A stretch of 64,000 bases of DNA from contig CBDAQO010000002.1 of NCBI GenBank assembly GCA_965199105.1, positions 620,001 to 684,000 of the forward strand, given 5' to 3'. Below the pieces are notes generated by a model, which was not told the origin of the DNA, did no database searches, and worked only from the letters and a program-made list of their open reading frames with translations. A program made the translations under genes and the position numbers. Source of the DNA: LMUY01 sp965199105. Its GTDB lineage: Bacteria > Pseudomonadota > Alphaproteobacteria > Acetobacterales > Acetobacteraceae. Positions 1 through 7,947 of the stretch are shown here, in pieces (the first letter of the stretch is position 1; every line of letters begins with the position of its first letter).

Positions 1-91
1 CATGGTCATGCGAGAACCCGCTTGCCTCGAGTTCGCTGACGACCTGCTGAGCGACGCTGTAATCGTCGTAAAGATGAGCGACTGTGCGCAT
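1..91 (-). CDS. General-stress-type small protein, N-terminus only (cut by window edge)
   Basis: Reading leftwards from an ATG at 91, 30 codons are open before the window ends; the product starts MRTVAHLYDDYS and continues with a helix containing VAQQVVSELEASG. This start resembles the heat-induced/general stress proteins (YflT/GsiB-like, 'general stress protein 17M') common in Acetobacteraceae, whose first strand and helix form a ferredoxin-like fold. An AAAGGA ribosome-binding site precedes the ATG. The gene lies 22 bp downstream of the exported protein at 114-470 on the same strand, so the two may be co-transcribed. Function cannot be judged from 30 residues; the family assignment is tentative. 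Confidence 0.55.
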   Translation of the reverse strand, partial: MRTVAHLYDDYSVAQQVVSELEASGFSHDH

Positions 92-113
92 GGCTCGTTC
101 CTTTCTCTGATGG

Positions 114-470
114 TTATTGGCTGACCACGTTGCCCTTGAAGTCGAGCGACACGTTGACCGTGTTGCCGTCCTTCTGGGCGGTGGCGCGCCAGATGCCTTG
201 GTCGTCCTTCTTCAGGCCCGACACGTTGGTGTAGCCCGCGCGGCGCATGCGGTTGGCGGCCTGCCGCTGCGTGAAGCTGTTATGGCCCGGCGTGGGCTGT
301 TGCCCGGTGCCTGGCGTGGCCGAAGGGGTCGGCGACGCGCTTGGCGCCACCGTCTGCGACTGGGTGGGCCCAGGTGCCGAGCCGGCGGTGCTGGGCGTGT
401 TGGGCGAGGTTTGCGCCATCGCCACACCACCCGCCAACAGGAAGGCGGCAGCGGTCAATGCAAGTCTCAT
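114..470 (-). CDS. Small exported protein with Pro/Ser/Thr-rich linker and PepSY-like C-terminus
   Basis: This 118-residue product starts with a clear Sec signal peptide (MRLALTAAAFLLAGGVAMAQ, likely cleavage after AMA). A Pro/Ser/Thr/Gly-rich linker (about residues 20-62) follows, then a compact C-terminal domain with RRAGYTNVSGL, a DDQGIW turn and an ending V-S-L-D-F-K-G-N-V. That C-terminal pattern is typical of short periplasmic PepSY-like or 'hypothetical exported' proteins of Acetobacteraceae and Methylobacteria; no enzymatic function is known to me. The start at 470 is chosen because AAAGGGAA lies just upstream and the signal peptide begins exactly there. A longer frame to 569 would bury the signal peptide. 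The gene is divergent from gshB. Confidence 0.75.
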   Translation of the reverse strand: MRLALTAAAFLLAGGVAMAQTSPNTPSTAGSAPGPTQSQTVAPSASPTPSATPGTGQQPTPGHNSFTQRQAANRMRRAGYTNVSGLKKDDQGIWRATAQKDGNTVNVSLDFKGNVVSQ

Positions 471-581
471 AAGCGTTTCCCTTTTGCTCGTAGTCTGGCT
501 ATCCCAACGGAGCCGCGCCGCCGCCGTTCCCCGTCGCCGCGACGACCAGACATGCAAGCACACACACAAGCGAGATCAGCC

Positions 582-1571
582 ATGCCGAAGCCGCTGACCG
601 TTGCCGTCCAGATGGACCCGCTCGAGCCGATCAACATCGACGCCGACAGCACGTTCGCGCTCATGCTGGAGGCGCAGCGCCGCGGCCACGCGCTGTGGCA
701 TTACGAGGTGCGCCACATGAGCCTGGCGGAGGGCAAGCCGTCGCCGGCCGCCTCGCGCACCGAGCGGCTCACCGCGCGCGCCCGCCCCGTCCGCGTCGAG
801 CGGGTGAGTGGCGCGCACCACCAGTTCGGCCCGCAGGAGACCATCGACATCGGGCGCATGGACGTGGTGCTGATGCGGCAGGACCCGCCGTTCGACATGG
901 CCTACATCACCGCCACCCACATGCTGGAGCACGTGCATCCGCGCACGCTGGTGGTGAACGACCCCAAGAGCGTGCGGGACGCGCCGGAGAAGCTGCTGGT
1001 GACGCACTTCCCCGACCTGATGCCGCCCACTTTGATCACCTGGGACGCCAGCGCCATCCGCGACTTCCGCGCCACCCACCAGGACATCATCGTCAAGCCG
1101 CTGTTCGGCAACGGCGGCGCCGGGGTGTTCCGCATCAAGCCGGATGACGAGAACCTTGGTAGCCTGCTCGACATGCACTGGGCGCGGTCCCGCGAGCCGC
1201 TGATGGTGCAGCGCTACGAGCCGGCGGTGCGCTTTGGCGACAAGCGCATCATTCTGGTGGACGGCGAGCCGATGGGAGCCATCAACCGCGTGCCGGTGCA
1301 GGGCGACGCGCGGTCCAACATGCATGCCGGCGGCCGCCCCGAGGCCTCCACGCTCACGCCGCGCGAGCGTGACATCTGCGCCCGCATCGGGCCGACGCTG
1401 CGGGACGCCGGGCTGCTGTTCGTGGGCATCGACGTGATCGGCGACTGGCTGACCGAGATCAACGTCACCTCGCCGACCGGGCTGCAGGAGGTCGGCCGGT
1501 TCGACGGGGTAGACCTGGCCGCCGCGATTTGGGACCGGATCGAGGCCAAAGTCGCCGCCCGCCTTGCCTAG
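582..1571 (+). CDS. gshB: Glutathione synthetase
   Basis: The 329-residue protein joins gamma-glutamylcysteine and glycine using ATP, the second step of glutathione synthesis in the cytosol. It shows the prokaryotic GshB layout: an N-terminal strand with AVQMDPLEPI, the central VLMRQDPPFD and VNDPKSVRDAPEK segments, an ATP-grasp part with the ATP-binding lysine in IIVKPLFG (about residue 172) and a glycine-rich NGGAGVF loop, and the terminal TEINVTSPTG signature. Length matches the family (about 315-330). The ATG at 582 is preferred because the family begins at this methionine; an in-frame ATG at 552 would add ten residues. The stop overlaps the start of the next gene. Confidence 0.95.
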   Translation: MPKPLTVAVQMDPLEPINIDADSTFALMLEAQRRGHALWHYEVRHMSLAEGKPSPAASRTERLTARARPVRVERVSGAHHQFGPQETIDIGRMDVVLMRQDPPFDMAYITATHMLEHVHPRTLVVNDPKSVRDAPEKLLVTHFPDLMPPTLITWDASAIRDFRATHQDIIVKPLFGNGGAGVFRIKPDDENLGSLLDMHWARSREPLMVQRYEPAVRFGDKRIILVDGEPMGAINRVPVQGDARSNMHAGGRPEASTLTPRERDICARIGPTLRDAGLLFVGIDVIGDWLTEINVTSPTGLQEVGRFDGVDLAAAIWDRIEAKVAARLA

Positions 1572-1917
1572 CCAAGCCGTCGACGCCGCCGCCCGGCTGC
1601 GCCGCCTGCGCCGGATCGCCTGGCTGGTGGACGGCGCGTTCCGCATCCCCGGGCTGCGCTTCCGGTTCGGGCTCAACAGCCTGATCGGGCTGGTTCCGGG
1701 TGGCGGGGATGCCGTGCTTGGGGTGGTCTCGCTGTATATCGTCTATGAGGCGCACCGGCTTGGGCTGCCCCGCGCCAAGCTGATGCAGATGCTCGGCAAC
1801 GTGGCCCTGGAGGTTGGGGTGGGCAGCATTCCGATCCTGGGCGACCTGTTCGACATGACGCTCAAGGCGAATTTGCGCAATATCGCGATCCTGGAGCGGC
1901 ACCTCGGGGGGCACTGA
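1564..1917 (+). CDS. DUF4112 family membrane-associated protein
   Basis: This 117-residue protein starts at a TTG that overlaps the gshB stop by 8 nt, suggesting translational coupling. It has the DUF4112 pattern: an R-rich N-terminal helix, then WLVDGAFRIPG, FRFGLNSLIGLVPGGGD and a hydrophobic segment (AVLGVVSLYIVYEAHRLG), and a second hydrophobic stretch with VGVGSIPILGDLFD. The conserved glycine-rich G-L-V-P-G-x-G-D and P-I-L-G-D-L-F-D turns are easy to see. The family has no established function; it is usually predicted to be inner-membrane. No other in-frame start near the 5' end keeps the conserved N-terminus, which is why the TTG was chosen. Confidence 0.8.
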   Translation: MPSQAVDAAARLRRLRRIAWLVDGAFRIPGLRFRFGLNSLIGLVPGGGDAVLGVVSLYIVYEAHRLGLPRAKLMQMLGNVALEVGVGSIPILGDLFDMTLKANLRNIAILERHLGGH

Positions 1918-2000
1918 CGCCGGGCGGTCCGTTGCCGCGCTTCTAGACCAAGACCGGCTCAGATAGAGTCGCCGGTCATGGTCTAGCTCTTTGTTTTGGC

Positions 2001-2046
2001 GAGCATGTTTACCAATCAAGTGACTTCACTTGATGCGGTCATGCTC
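2001..2046. repeat. REP-like palindromic element
   Basis: Two nested inverted repeats share one centre region: outer arms GAGCATG (2001-2007) and CATGCTC (2040-2046), inner arms ATCAAGTGA (2015-2023) and TCACTTGAT (2026-2034) with a 2-nt spacer. The preceding TAGCTCTTTGTTTTGG stretch resembles the flank of dispersed palindromes seen in many alphaproteobacterial genomes. It lies between two convergent genes (ends at 1917 and 2116), a usual place for such elements. The repeat-family assignment is from memory of related genomes. Confidence 0.6.
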
Positions 2047-2066
2047 TAAAACTTCTCCCGCGGCTG

Positions 2067-2104
2067 CCCTCACCCCGGCCCTCTCCCGCGGGCGGGAGAG
2101 GGAG
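2067..2104. repeat. CCCTCACCCCGG-type intergenic palindrome, copy 1
   Basis: The sequence contains CCCTCACCCCGG followed by a hairpin with arms CCCTCTCCCG (2079-2088) and CGGGAGAGGG (2093-2102). The same unit recurs at 6025-6065 and 10697-10737, and in degraded form at 13256-13278. It sits directly after the stop of the oxidase gene ending at 2116 and may also act as a transcription terminator for that minus-strand operon. Confidence 0.7.
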
Positions 2105-2115
2105 ATGGTGGGGAG

Positions 2116-3312
2116 TTAGCTGGCGACCGGTGACCGGGTGGGCTGCCATCCGCGTGCGGACGCCCAGTTGGCTGGCACCGCTGCGAAGCGGCTGAGCCGT
2201 AGCGTCGACAAGTCGGCGAACGCGCATGCCCCGTCCGTCACCAGTTGCTGCACGGCGTGGCCGGTTGCGGGGGACAGGCCGAAGCCGATCGAGGACAGGG
2301 TTGCCAGCGTCACGTTGCCGGGGTCGGCCAGGCGCTCGATGACGGGGCGGCCGTCTGGGGTGTTTTCGATCACGCCTGCCCAGCTTCGGATCACCCTGGC
2401 GTGTTGCGCGCGTGGGAACAGGCCCGCCAGGTGGCCGGCGATGTTGCCCATCAGCGGGGTGCTGAGGCGTGGTGGGGCGGCCATGCCCTCGCTCTCGTCG
2501 AGCCATTCGTGCGGGCCGCCGCCATAGGCCAGGTTGCCGCGCCGGGTCTGGCGGCCGTAGAGCCCGTTGCCGTCGGTGCCGGTGACCGGCATCAGCGGCA
2601 GCGGCTCGGTCACGATCATCTCCGCGCGGGCGGCGACCATCGGCACGCTCACCCCCAGCATGGCGGCCAGCTTGGCGGTTTGCGGGCCGGCGGCCAGCAC
2701 CAGGTGGTCGCAGCCGAGCGTGCCGCGGTTGGTGCGCACCGCGGTCACCCGGCCGGCCGCGACGTCGAAGCCCAGCACCGTGGTGTGCTGCATCACGCGG
2801 CCGCCGTGGTCCTGCATCGCCCAGGCGTAGGCCTGCACGGTGCGGTGCGGGTTGGCGTGACCGCCGAAATGGTGCCAGTACGCGCCGGCCACCGCGTCCG
2901 GCGCCAGCGGCACCAGCTCGCGCAACTGCTTGGCGTCGAGCGGCTCGCTGCGCATGCCGTGGTGGTCGCCGTTGCGCACCATCCGGTCGCTGTCGGACCA
3001 TTGCGCCTCGGTGACCGCGATGCGGATGCGGCCCGGCGTGAACTCGGTCGGGTAGCCCAGCAGCGTGTCCATCTGCGGCCAGAGGCGCTGCTCTTCGGCA
3101 AAGAGCGGGCTGAACCCGTGGGTGCATCCGCCACCGTTGCGCCCGGACGCCTCCCAGGCCACCAACCCCTTGTCCAGCACCAGCACGTCCACCCCGGCTT
3201 GCGCCAGCCACCAGCCGGCGCTGAGCCCGCTCGCCCCGCCTCCGACGATGACGACGGCCGCCCCGGTCACGTCGGCTGCTTCCGCCTGCGGGGAGGGGCC
3301 GGGCGCGCTCAT
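2116..3312 (-). CDS. FAD-dependent amino-acid oxidase/dehydrogenase subunit (DAO family, OoxB/HcnC-like)
   Basis: The 398-residue flavoprotein belongs to the D-amino acid oxidase (DAO) superfamily. An FAD-binding Rossmann motif GGGASGLSAGWWLA lies near residues 20-35, followed by WEASGRNGGG, typical of the glycine-oxidase/HcnC/OoxB branch. The C-terminal part has the expected DGRPVIERL and SSIGFGLSPATGH segments that close over the flavin. It overlaps its upstream neighbour by ATGA (start 3312, neighbour stop 3309), so the two are translationally coupled and probably form an enzyme pair, as OoxA/OoxB or HcnB/HcnC do. Position at the end of an ABC importer operon suggests oxidation of the imported amino acid or opine. 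The exact substrate is not visible. Confidence 0.8.
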   Translation of the reverse strand: MSAPGPSPQAEAADVTGAAVVIVGGGASGLSAGWWLAQAGVDVLVLDKGLVAWEASGRNGGGCTHGFSPLFAEEQRLWPQMDTLLGYPTEFTPGRIRIAVTEAQWSDSDRMVRNGDHHGMRSEPLDAKQLRELVPLAPDAVAGAYWHHFGGHANPHRTVQAYAWAMQDHGGRVMQHTTVLGFDVAAGRVTAVRTNRGTLGCDHLVLAAGPQTAKLAAMLGVSVPMVAARAEMIVTEPLPLMPVTGTDGNGLYGRQTRRGNLAYGGGPHEWLDESEGMAAPPRLSTPLMGNIAGHLAGLFPRAQHARVIRSWAGVIENTPDGRPVIERLADPGNVTLATLSSIGFGLSPATGHAVQQLVTDGACAFADLSTLRLSRFAAVPANWASARGWQPTRSPVAS

Positions 3313-4895
3313 GCCTCGATGTCCCAGTGGGACGCGACCTGCCCGTCGATGCCGAACCAGATCTCCCAATGCGCGGCCATCGCCTCGCTCTCCGGCAGCG
3401 CGCCGAGCAGGCCGAGCGGGAGTGGCCGCACCGGTGCGCGGTAGGTGGCCAGCGGCAGGTCCCCCAGGGCGGTGCCCGCGCCCAGCGCCATCAGGGCCGC
3501 CACCTGCTCGCGGCAGCGGCGCCCCTGGCACAGGCCCATGCCGGCCCGGGTCAGCCGCTTCACCTGGTCCGGGCTGTGCGGGCCGTTGCCGAGCAGGGTG
3601 GCGAGGTCGGTGGCGTTGCGCCGGGCGGGCTCCCAGCCAAGATAGCGCGGCGGGCGGACTTGCAGGATGTCGCTGGCCGTCACCTCCTCGCACTGGCACA
3701 CATGCGCCTCCGCGGTGCCGCTCGCCTCCACCACGGCGGCGCGCACCCAGGCCAGCCGATAGTCCGACAGGGCGCCGGCATTTACGGCGGGGGGCGCGGC
3801 CAGGGTGTCACTCGCCACGCCGGCGACGTGGGCGGCGGCGAGCGTGCCCTCCGCGGCGGCAATCGCCGGGTCGAGCGACTTGGCGGCCCACACGCCGGCG
3901 CAGTCTCCCACGGCATACACGCCCGCCACGCTGGTCTGGCCGAACGGGTCGGTGAGCGCCACGTGGCCGCCGCGCTCGGCGACGAACTTGGTGCGGCAGC
4001 CAAGCGCATCCAGCAGTTCGACCACGGGCACCACCCCTACGCCCAGCACGATGGTGTCGCAGGCGACCGAGTGCGCGGTTGCCGGCAGGCGGCGGCCGGC
4101 TGCGTCCAGCGCCACCAAATGCGCGCCGGTTACCGCCACGCTGCCTTCTGCCGCGGCGATGACATGCCGGGTCAGCAGCGCCACGCCGGCGGCGGCCAAG
4201 CGGGTCAGCAGCGCGGGCGGCCCGGCCAGCTCGGCGGCTTGCTCCACGATGGCGGCCACGGTGACCCCGGCCGCCAGCAGGGCCAGCGCCGCCAGCAGCG
4301 CCTCGGCCGAACTGCCCAGCACGACCGCCCGCTGCGCGTCCAACGCGCCGTAGCAGCCGGCCAGCCGCTCGGCCGCGGTGGCGCCCATCACGCCCGGCAG
4401 GTGCCAGCCCGGGAAGGCCAGCCCCATGTCCCGCCGCCCGGCCGCGACGATGGCGGCGCGCGCGCCCAGCATGGCCGGCCGCTCGCCGTCCGACAGGCCG
4501 GCCACCAGCCCCGGCAGCCAGCCGACGCTGGGGCCGTTGGCGTACAGCCCCCAGGCGACGGTGCCGAGACGCACATCCACCCCGGCCTCGATGGCGTCGC
4601 CCAGCCCGGGCTGATAGGCCAGCATGGCCTCGGTCATGGCGGTCCGGTTGCGCACCGCGCCGCCCATGCGCTGGCCGTAATGCAGCGGCACGTCGTCTCC
4701 CATGGTGGCCGCGGGGACCGGGTTCTCGTCCACCAGCACCACGCGCAGCCCGTGCGCCGCGCCGGCCAGCGCTGCGGCCAGCCCCGCCGGGCCGGCGCCC
4801 ACCACCAGCAGATCGGTCTGCTCGGCCACGGCCAGGGTGGCGTTGGCGGTGGAGCGCGGATCGAAGCCGGGCGGGGTGGTGGGGGTGGCGGTCAT
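3309..4895 (-). CDS. FAD/NAD-binding oxidoreductase with BFD-like [2Fe-2S] cysteines (OoxA/HcnB-like)
   Basis: This 528-residue protein has an N-terminal FAD motif (LLVVGAGPAGLAAALAG, about residues 27-43), a second nucleotide-binding segment (AVVLGSSAEALLAAL, near 190-205), the family hallmark VYAVGDCAGVW, and a C-terminal BFD-like iron-sulfur site. The likely cluster ligands are CQC at residues 400/402 and GLCQGRRC at 456/461. This is the layout of opine oxidase subunit A and hydrogen-cyanide-synthase subunit B. An AGGAG site lies 7 nt upstream of the ATG at 4895. It starts 15 nt after the ABC ATPase and overlaps the DAO-type partner by 4 nt. Together they likely oxidise an imported amino-acid derivative and pass electrons to the respiratory chain (inference). 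Confidence 0.8.
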   Translation of the reverse strand: MTATPTTPPGFDPRSTANATLAVAEQTDLLVVGAGPAGLAAALAGAAHGLRVVLVDENPVPAATMGDDVPLHYGQRMGGAVRNRTAMTEAMLAYQPGLGDAIEAGVDVRLGTVAWGLYANGPSVGWLPGLVAGLSDGERPAMLGARAAIVAAGRRDMGLAFPGWHLPGVMGATAAERLAGCYGALDAQRAVVLGSSAEALLAALALLAAGVTVAAIVEQAAELAGPPALLTRLAAAGVALLTRHVIAAAEGSVAVTGAHLVALDAAGRRLPATAHSVACDTIVLGVGVVPVVELLDALGCRTKFVAERGGHVALTDPFGQTSVAGVYAVGDCAGVWAAKSLDPAIAAAEGTLAAAHVAGVASDTLAAPPAVNAGALSDYRLAWVRAAVVEASGTAEAHVCQCEEVTASDILQVRPPRYLGWEPARRNATDLATLLGNGPHSPDQVKRLTRAGMGLCQGRRCREQVAALMALGAGTALGDLPLATYRAPVRPLPLGLLGALPESEAMAAHWEIWFGIDGQVASHWDIEA

Positions 4896-4909
4896 GGCAG
4901 GCTCCTGGT

Positions 4910-7063
4910 TCAGACGTTCACGGCGCAAGCATCGGCACTCACGCTGCCCGGCAGCGCGCCACCGCGGCGCCCGAGCTGCTCGCGCGGCAGGTGGCAGCGC
5001 ACGGCGTGGGGCTCGTCCTCCGGCAAGCGCGGCTCGACGGTGTCGCAGATCGGCCCCAGCTTGCGCGGGCAGCGGCTGCTGAAGGCGCAACCCGGCGGCG
5101 GCGCTAGCGGGCTCGGCACCTCGCCGGAGAGGCGGATGCGCGCGCGCTGCGGCTCGCCGAGCAAGGGTGCGGCGGATAGCAGCGCCTCGGTGTAGGGGTG
5201 GTGCGGGCCGTCGAACACCGCGTCCGCCGGGCCGACCTCGACCACGCGGCCGAGGTAGAGCACGGCGATGCGGTCCGACAAATAGCGCACCACGCCGAGG
5301 TCGTGGCTGATGAAGATGTAGCTCACGTGCTGGCGCGCCTGCAGTTCGGCCAGCAGGTTCAGGATTGCCGCCTGCACCGAGACGTCCAGCGCGGAGGTGG
5401 GCTCGTCGCAGATCACCACCGCCGGGTCGCCGGCAAACGCCCGCGCGATCGCCACGCGCTGCTTCAGCCCGCCGGAGAGCTGCCGCGGGCGCATCGGCAG
5501 GTGCCGCTCGGTGAGCCGCACGGCGCCGACCAGCTCCAGCAGCCGGGCTGCCCGCCGCGCGCCGCGCAAGCCGGCCAGCCGGGCCAGCGGGCGGCCGATA
5601 AGGTGGCGCACCGGATGGCTGCGGTTCAGCGCCGAATCCGGATTTTGGAACACGATCTGCAGCGCCTTGCGCGCGATGCGGCTGCGCGCCCGGGCCGCGG
5701 CGGCCACCGGGGCACCCGCCAGCTCCACCGTGCCGCCCGGGTCTGGCGCGGTCAGCCCCAGCAGCAGCCGCGCCAGCGTGGTCTTGCCGCAGCCGGACTC
5801 GCCCACCAGGCCCAGCGTCTCCCCGGCCGCCAGGCTGAGGGACACGTCGCTCACCGCCCGCAGCGCGTGGCCGGCCACCTGGTAGGTCTTGGAGACGGCC
5901 GACGCCTGCAGGACGATGCGGCCGCGCGCTTCGGCGGGTGGGGGCCGTTCTGCTGGCTCGGGCGCGGGCGGGAGAGGGTGGGGTGGGAATGCAGCTTGTA
6001 TTCGGCTTTTTAGCGAGCGAAGGGCCCTCACCCCGGCCCTCTCCGGTGGAGGACGGGAGAGGGAGTCGTTTGGTGTGATTGGTTGGGCGGGGGGTGTGGC
6101 GGCTCCGTCCACGTGGTGGCACAGCGCAATCTGGCTGCGCGCGCGCTGTAGCGGGGGTGCGACGTTGTGGCATGGCGCGTCTGCCAGGCCACAGCGGGGC
6201 GCGAACACGCAGCCTGCCGCGACGCTGCCGGGCGGCGGCAAGAAGCCGGCGATGGTCTCGAGCGGGCCGTCCTGCTTGCGCCGTCCCGCGGCCGGCAGGC
6301 AGCGCAGCAGCCGTGCGGTGTAGGGGTGCAGCGGCTGCGACAGCAGATCGGCCGCCGCGCCCTCCTCCACCAGGCGGCCGGCATAGAGCACGCCCACGCG
6401 GTCACACATCCGCCCGACGCTGGCCAGGTTGTGGCTGATGAATAGGATGGCGGTGGCGAACTCTTCCTTCAGCGCGGCCAGCAGGTCCAGCACCTCGGCC
6501 TCCACCGTCGCGTCCAGCCCGGTGGTCGGCTCGTCCAGCACCAGCAACGCCGGGTTCTTGGCCAGCGCCATCGCGATCACCACGCGCTGCTGCATGCCGC
6601 CGGAAAGCTGGTGCGGATAGGCCCGCATCACCCGGCCCGGTGCCGCGATGCGCACCCGGCGCAGCATCGCCTCGGACTTCGCGCCGCCCGGGTCCGACCC
6701 GGCGAACGCTTCCACCATCTGGCGCGCGATGGTCATCGAGGGGTTCAGCGCGCGCCCCGGGTCCTGATAGACCATCGAGACGGTGCGTTGCCGCAGCCGC
6801 CGCAGCCCCGCTGGGGTCAGCGCTCCGACGTCCCGCCCGTCCACCCACACCGACCCGGCGGACACGCGGCCGGCGCGCGGCAGGGTGCGCAATGCCGCCA
6901 GCGCCACGGTGGACTTGCCGCAGCCGCTTTCCCCGACCAGGCCGTAGCTCTCGCCCGGCGCGATGGAGAGCGACACGCCGGCCAGCACCGGCTGCCACAC
7001 GCCGCGGGTGCGGTACTCCACGCCGAGCGACCGCAGCTCGAGGGCGGGGGGGCGGTCACTCAC
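4910..7063 (-). CDS. Fused double ATPase of a dipeptide/opine ABC importer (DppD-DppF type)
   Basis: The 717-residue cytosolic protein carries two complete ABC ATPase domains. Domain 1 (about residues 5-325) has Walker A GESGCGKST near residue 40, signature LSGGMQQR and LVLDEPTTGLD. Domain 2 (about 379-717) has Walker A GESGCGKTT near 420, signature LSGGLKQR and VICDEPTSALD. Each ends in an oligopeptide-transporter C-terminal cysteine patch. A Pro/Arg-rich linker (about 326-378) joins them, and part of it (about 333-346) is encoded by a copy of the palindromic repeat. The GTG start at 7063 overlaps the upstream permease stop as GTGA. Naturally fused DppDF proteins are known but are generally shorter (about 540-620). 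Confidence 0.88.
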   Translation of the reverse strand: MSDRPPALELRSLGVEYRTRGVWQPVLAGVSLSIAPGESYGLVGESGCGKSTVALAALRTLPRAGRVSAGSVWVDGRDVGALTPAGLRRLRQRTVSMVYQDPGRALNPSMTIARQMVEAFAGSDPGGAKSEAMLRRVRIAAPGRVMRAYPHQLSGGMQQRVVIAMALAKNPALLVLDEPTTGLDATVEAEVLDLLAALKEEFATAILFISHNLASVGRMCDRVGVLYAGRLVEEGAAADLLSQPLHPYTARLLRCLPAAGRRKQDGPLETIAGFLPPPGSVAAGCVFAPRCGLADAPCHNVAPPLQRARSQIALCHHVDGAATPPAQPITPNDSLSRPPPERAGVRALRSLKSRIQAAFPPHPLPPAPEPAERPPPAEARGRIVLQASAVSKTYQVAGHALRAVSDVSLSLAAGETLGLVGESGCGKTTLARLLLGLTAPDPGGTVELAGAPVAAAARARSRIARKALQIVFQNPDSALNRSHPVRHLIGRPLARLAGLRGARRAARLLELVGAVRLTERHLPMRPRQLSGGLKQRVAIARAFAGDPAVVICDEPTSALDVSVQAAILNLLAELQARQHVSYIFISHDLGVVRYLSDRIAVLYLGRVVEVGPADAVFDGPHHPYTEALLSAAPLLGEPQRARIRLSGEVPSPLAPPPGCAFSSRCPRKLGPICDTVEPRLPEDEPHAVRCHLPREQLGRRGGALPGSVSADACAVNV
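6025..6065. repeat. CCCTCACCCCGG-type palindrome, copy 2, inside a coding frame
   Basis: The unit CCCTCACCCCGGCCCTCTCC pairs with a downstream GGGAGAGGGAG and is nearly identical to the copy at 10697-10737, including the central GGTGGAGGA/GTGGAGGA. It lies in frame between the two ATPase domains of the 4910-7063 gene. There it encodes a Ser-Arg-Pro-Pro-Pro-Glu-Arg stretch of the linker without breaking the frame. Confidence 0.75.
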
Positions 7064-7947
7064 TCCAGCGCGCTCCCGACCCCGTCGGCCACGAGGTTCA
7101 CCCCCACCACCAAGGAGGCCGTGGCGGCGGCGGCAAACGCCACCGTCCACCAATAGCCGCCCGCGATCATGCCGTAGTTCTCGGCGATGGCGAGCCCCCA
7201 GTCGGCCGAGGGCGGTTGGATGCCGAAGCCCAGGAAGCTCAGCGAGGCCACGGTGAAGATGGCGTAGCCCAGCCGCACCGTGGTTTCCACCAGGATCGGG
7301 GGGAGGATGTTGGGCAGGATTTCCACGAACATGACGTGGATGGCGCCCTCGCCGCGCAGTGCCGCCGCCTCCACGTAGTCGAGGCCCCGTTCGGTCTGCA
7401 CCGCCGCGCGCACGGTGCGGGCGATCAGCGGCGTGAAGATGACGCCGATCACGGCGATCACCGTGGGGGAGGACGGCCCCAGCGCCACCAGCACCATCAG
7501 CGCCACCAAGATAAGCGGCAAGGCCAGCAGCACCTCGACCAGGCGGCTCACCACCGCGTCCAGCCAGCCGCCGACGTAGCCGGTGAGCAGGCCGAGCGTG
7601 GTTCCCGCCAGCGTCGCGATCAGCGTGGCGAGCGGCGCCACCGAGAGGATTGGGCGCGCGCCCACGATCACGCGGGAGAAGATGTCGCGCCCGATCTGGT
7701 CGGTGCCGAACCAGTGCGCGGCGGAGGGCGGCGCCAGGGTGTTGAGCAGGTCGTCCTGGTAGGGGTCGAGCGGGGCGATGGCCGGGCCGAACACGGCGCA
7801 GACCACCCAGAGCAGCACGATGGCCCCTCCGACCAGGAACGAGCCGGACCGCGCCAGCCGCCGCGCCAACCCGGCCGGGCGCGCGGCGGCCGGCCCCAGC
7901 GCGGACGGCGGCGGCACGGCTGCGGCTGGCGCCAGGCTGGTGCTCAC
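7060..7947 (-). CDS. ABC importer permease, DppC/OppC type
   Basis: The 295-residue inner-membrane protein has the DppC layout: a Pro/Ala-rich cytoplasmic N-terminus, a first membrane segment (FLVGGAIVLLWVVCAVFGP), the OppC N-terminal motif APPSAAHWFGTDQIGRDIFSR, and the permease core with the EAA loop EAAALRGEGAIHVMFVEILPN that contacts the ATPase. The GTG start at 7947 overlaps the preceding permease stop (GTGA) and its own stop overlaps the ATPase start, so the importer is tightly coupled. The likely substrate class is a peptide, opine or other amino-acid derivative. Confidence 0.88.
   Translation of the reverse strand: MSTSLAPAAAVPPPSALGPAAARPAGLARRLARSGSFLVGGAIVLLWVVCAVFGPAIAPLDPYQDDLLNTLAPPSAAHWFGTDQIGRDIFSRVIVGARPILSVAPLATLIATLAGTTLGLLTGYVGGWLDAVVSRLVEVLLALPLILVALMVLVALGPSSPTVIAVIGVIFTPLIARTVRAAVQTERGLDYVEAAALRGEGAIHVMFVEILPNILPPILVETTVRLGYAIFTVASLSFLGFGIQPPSADWGLAIAENYGMIAGGYWWTVAFAAAATASLVVGVNLVADGVGSALE

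Noticed and set aside
576..1676. A 366-codon antisense frame over gshB
   Set aside because: It has shadow-frame composition and no ribosome-binding site, while the sense frame is a full glutathione synthetase.
4910..7063. Annotation as two separate ABC ATPase genes
   Set aside because: No stop or frame break lies between the two domains; the repeat-coded linker is open throughout, so a single protein is the simplest reading.
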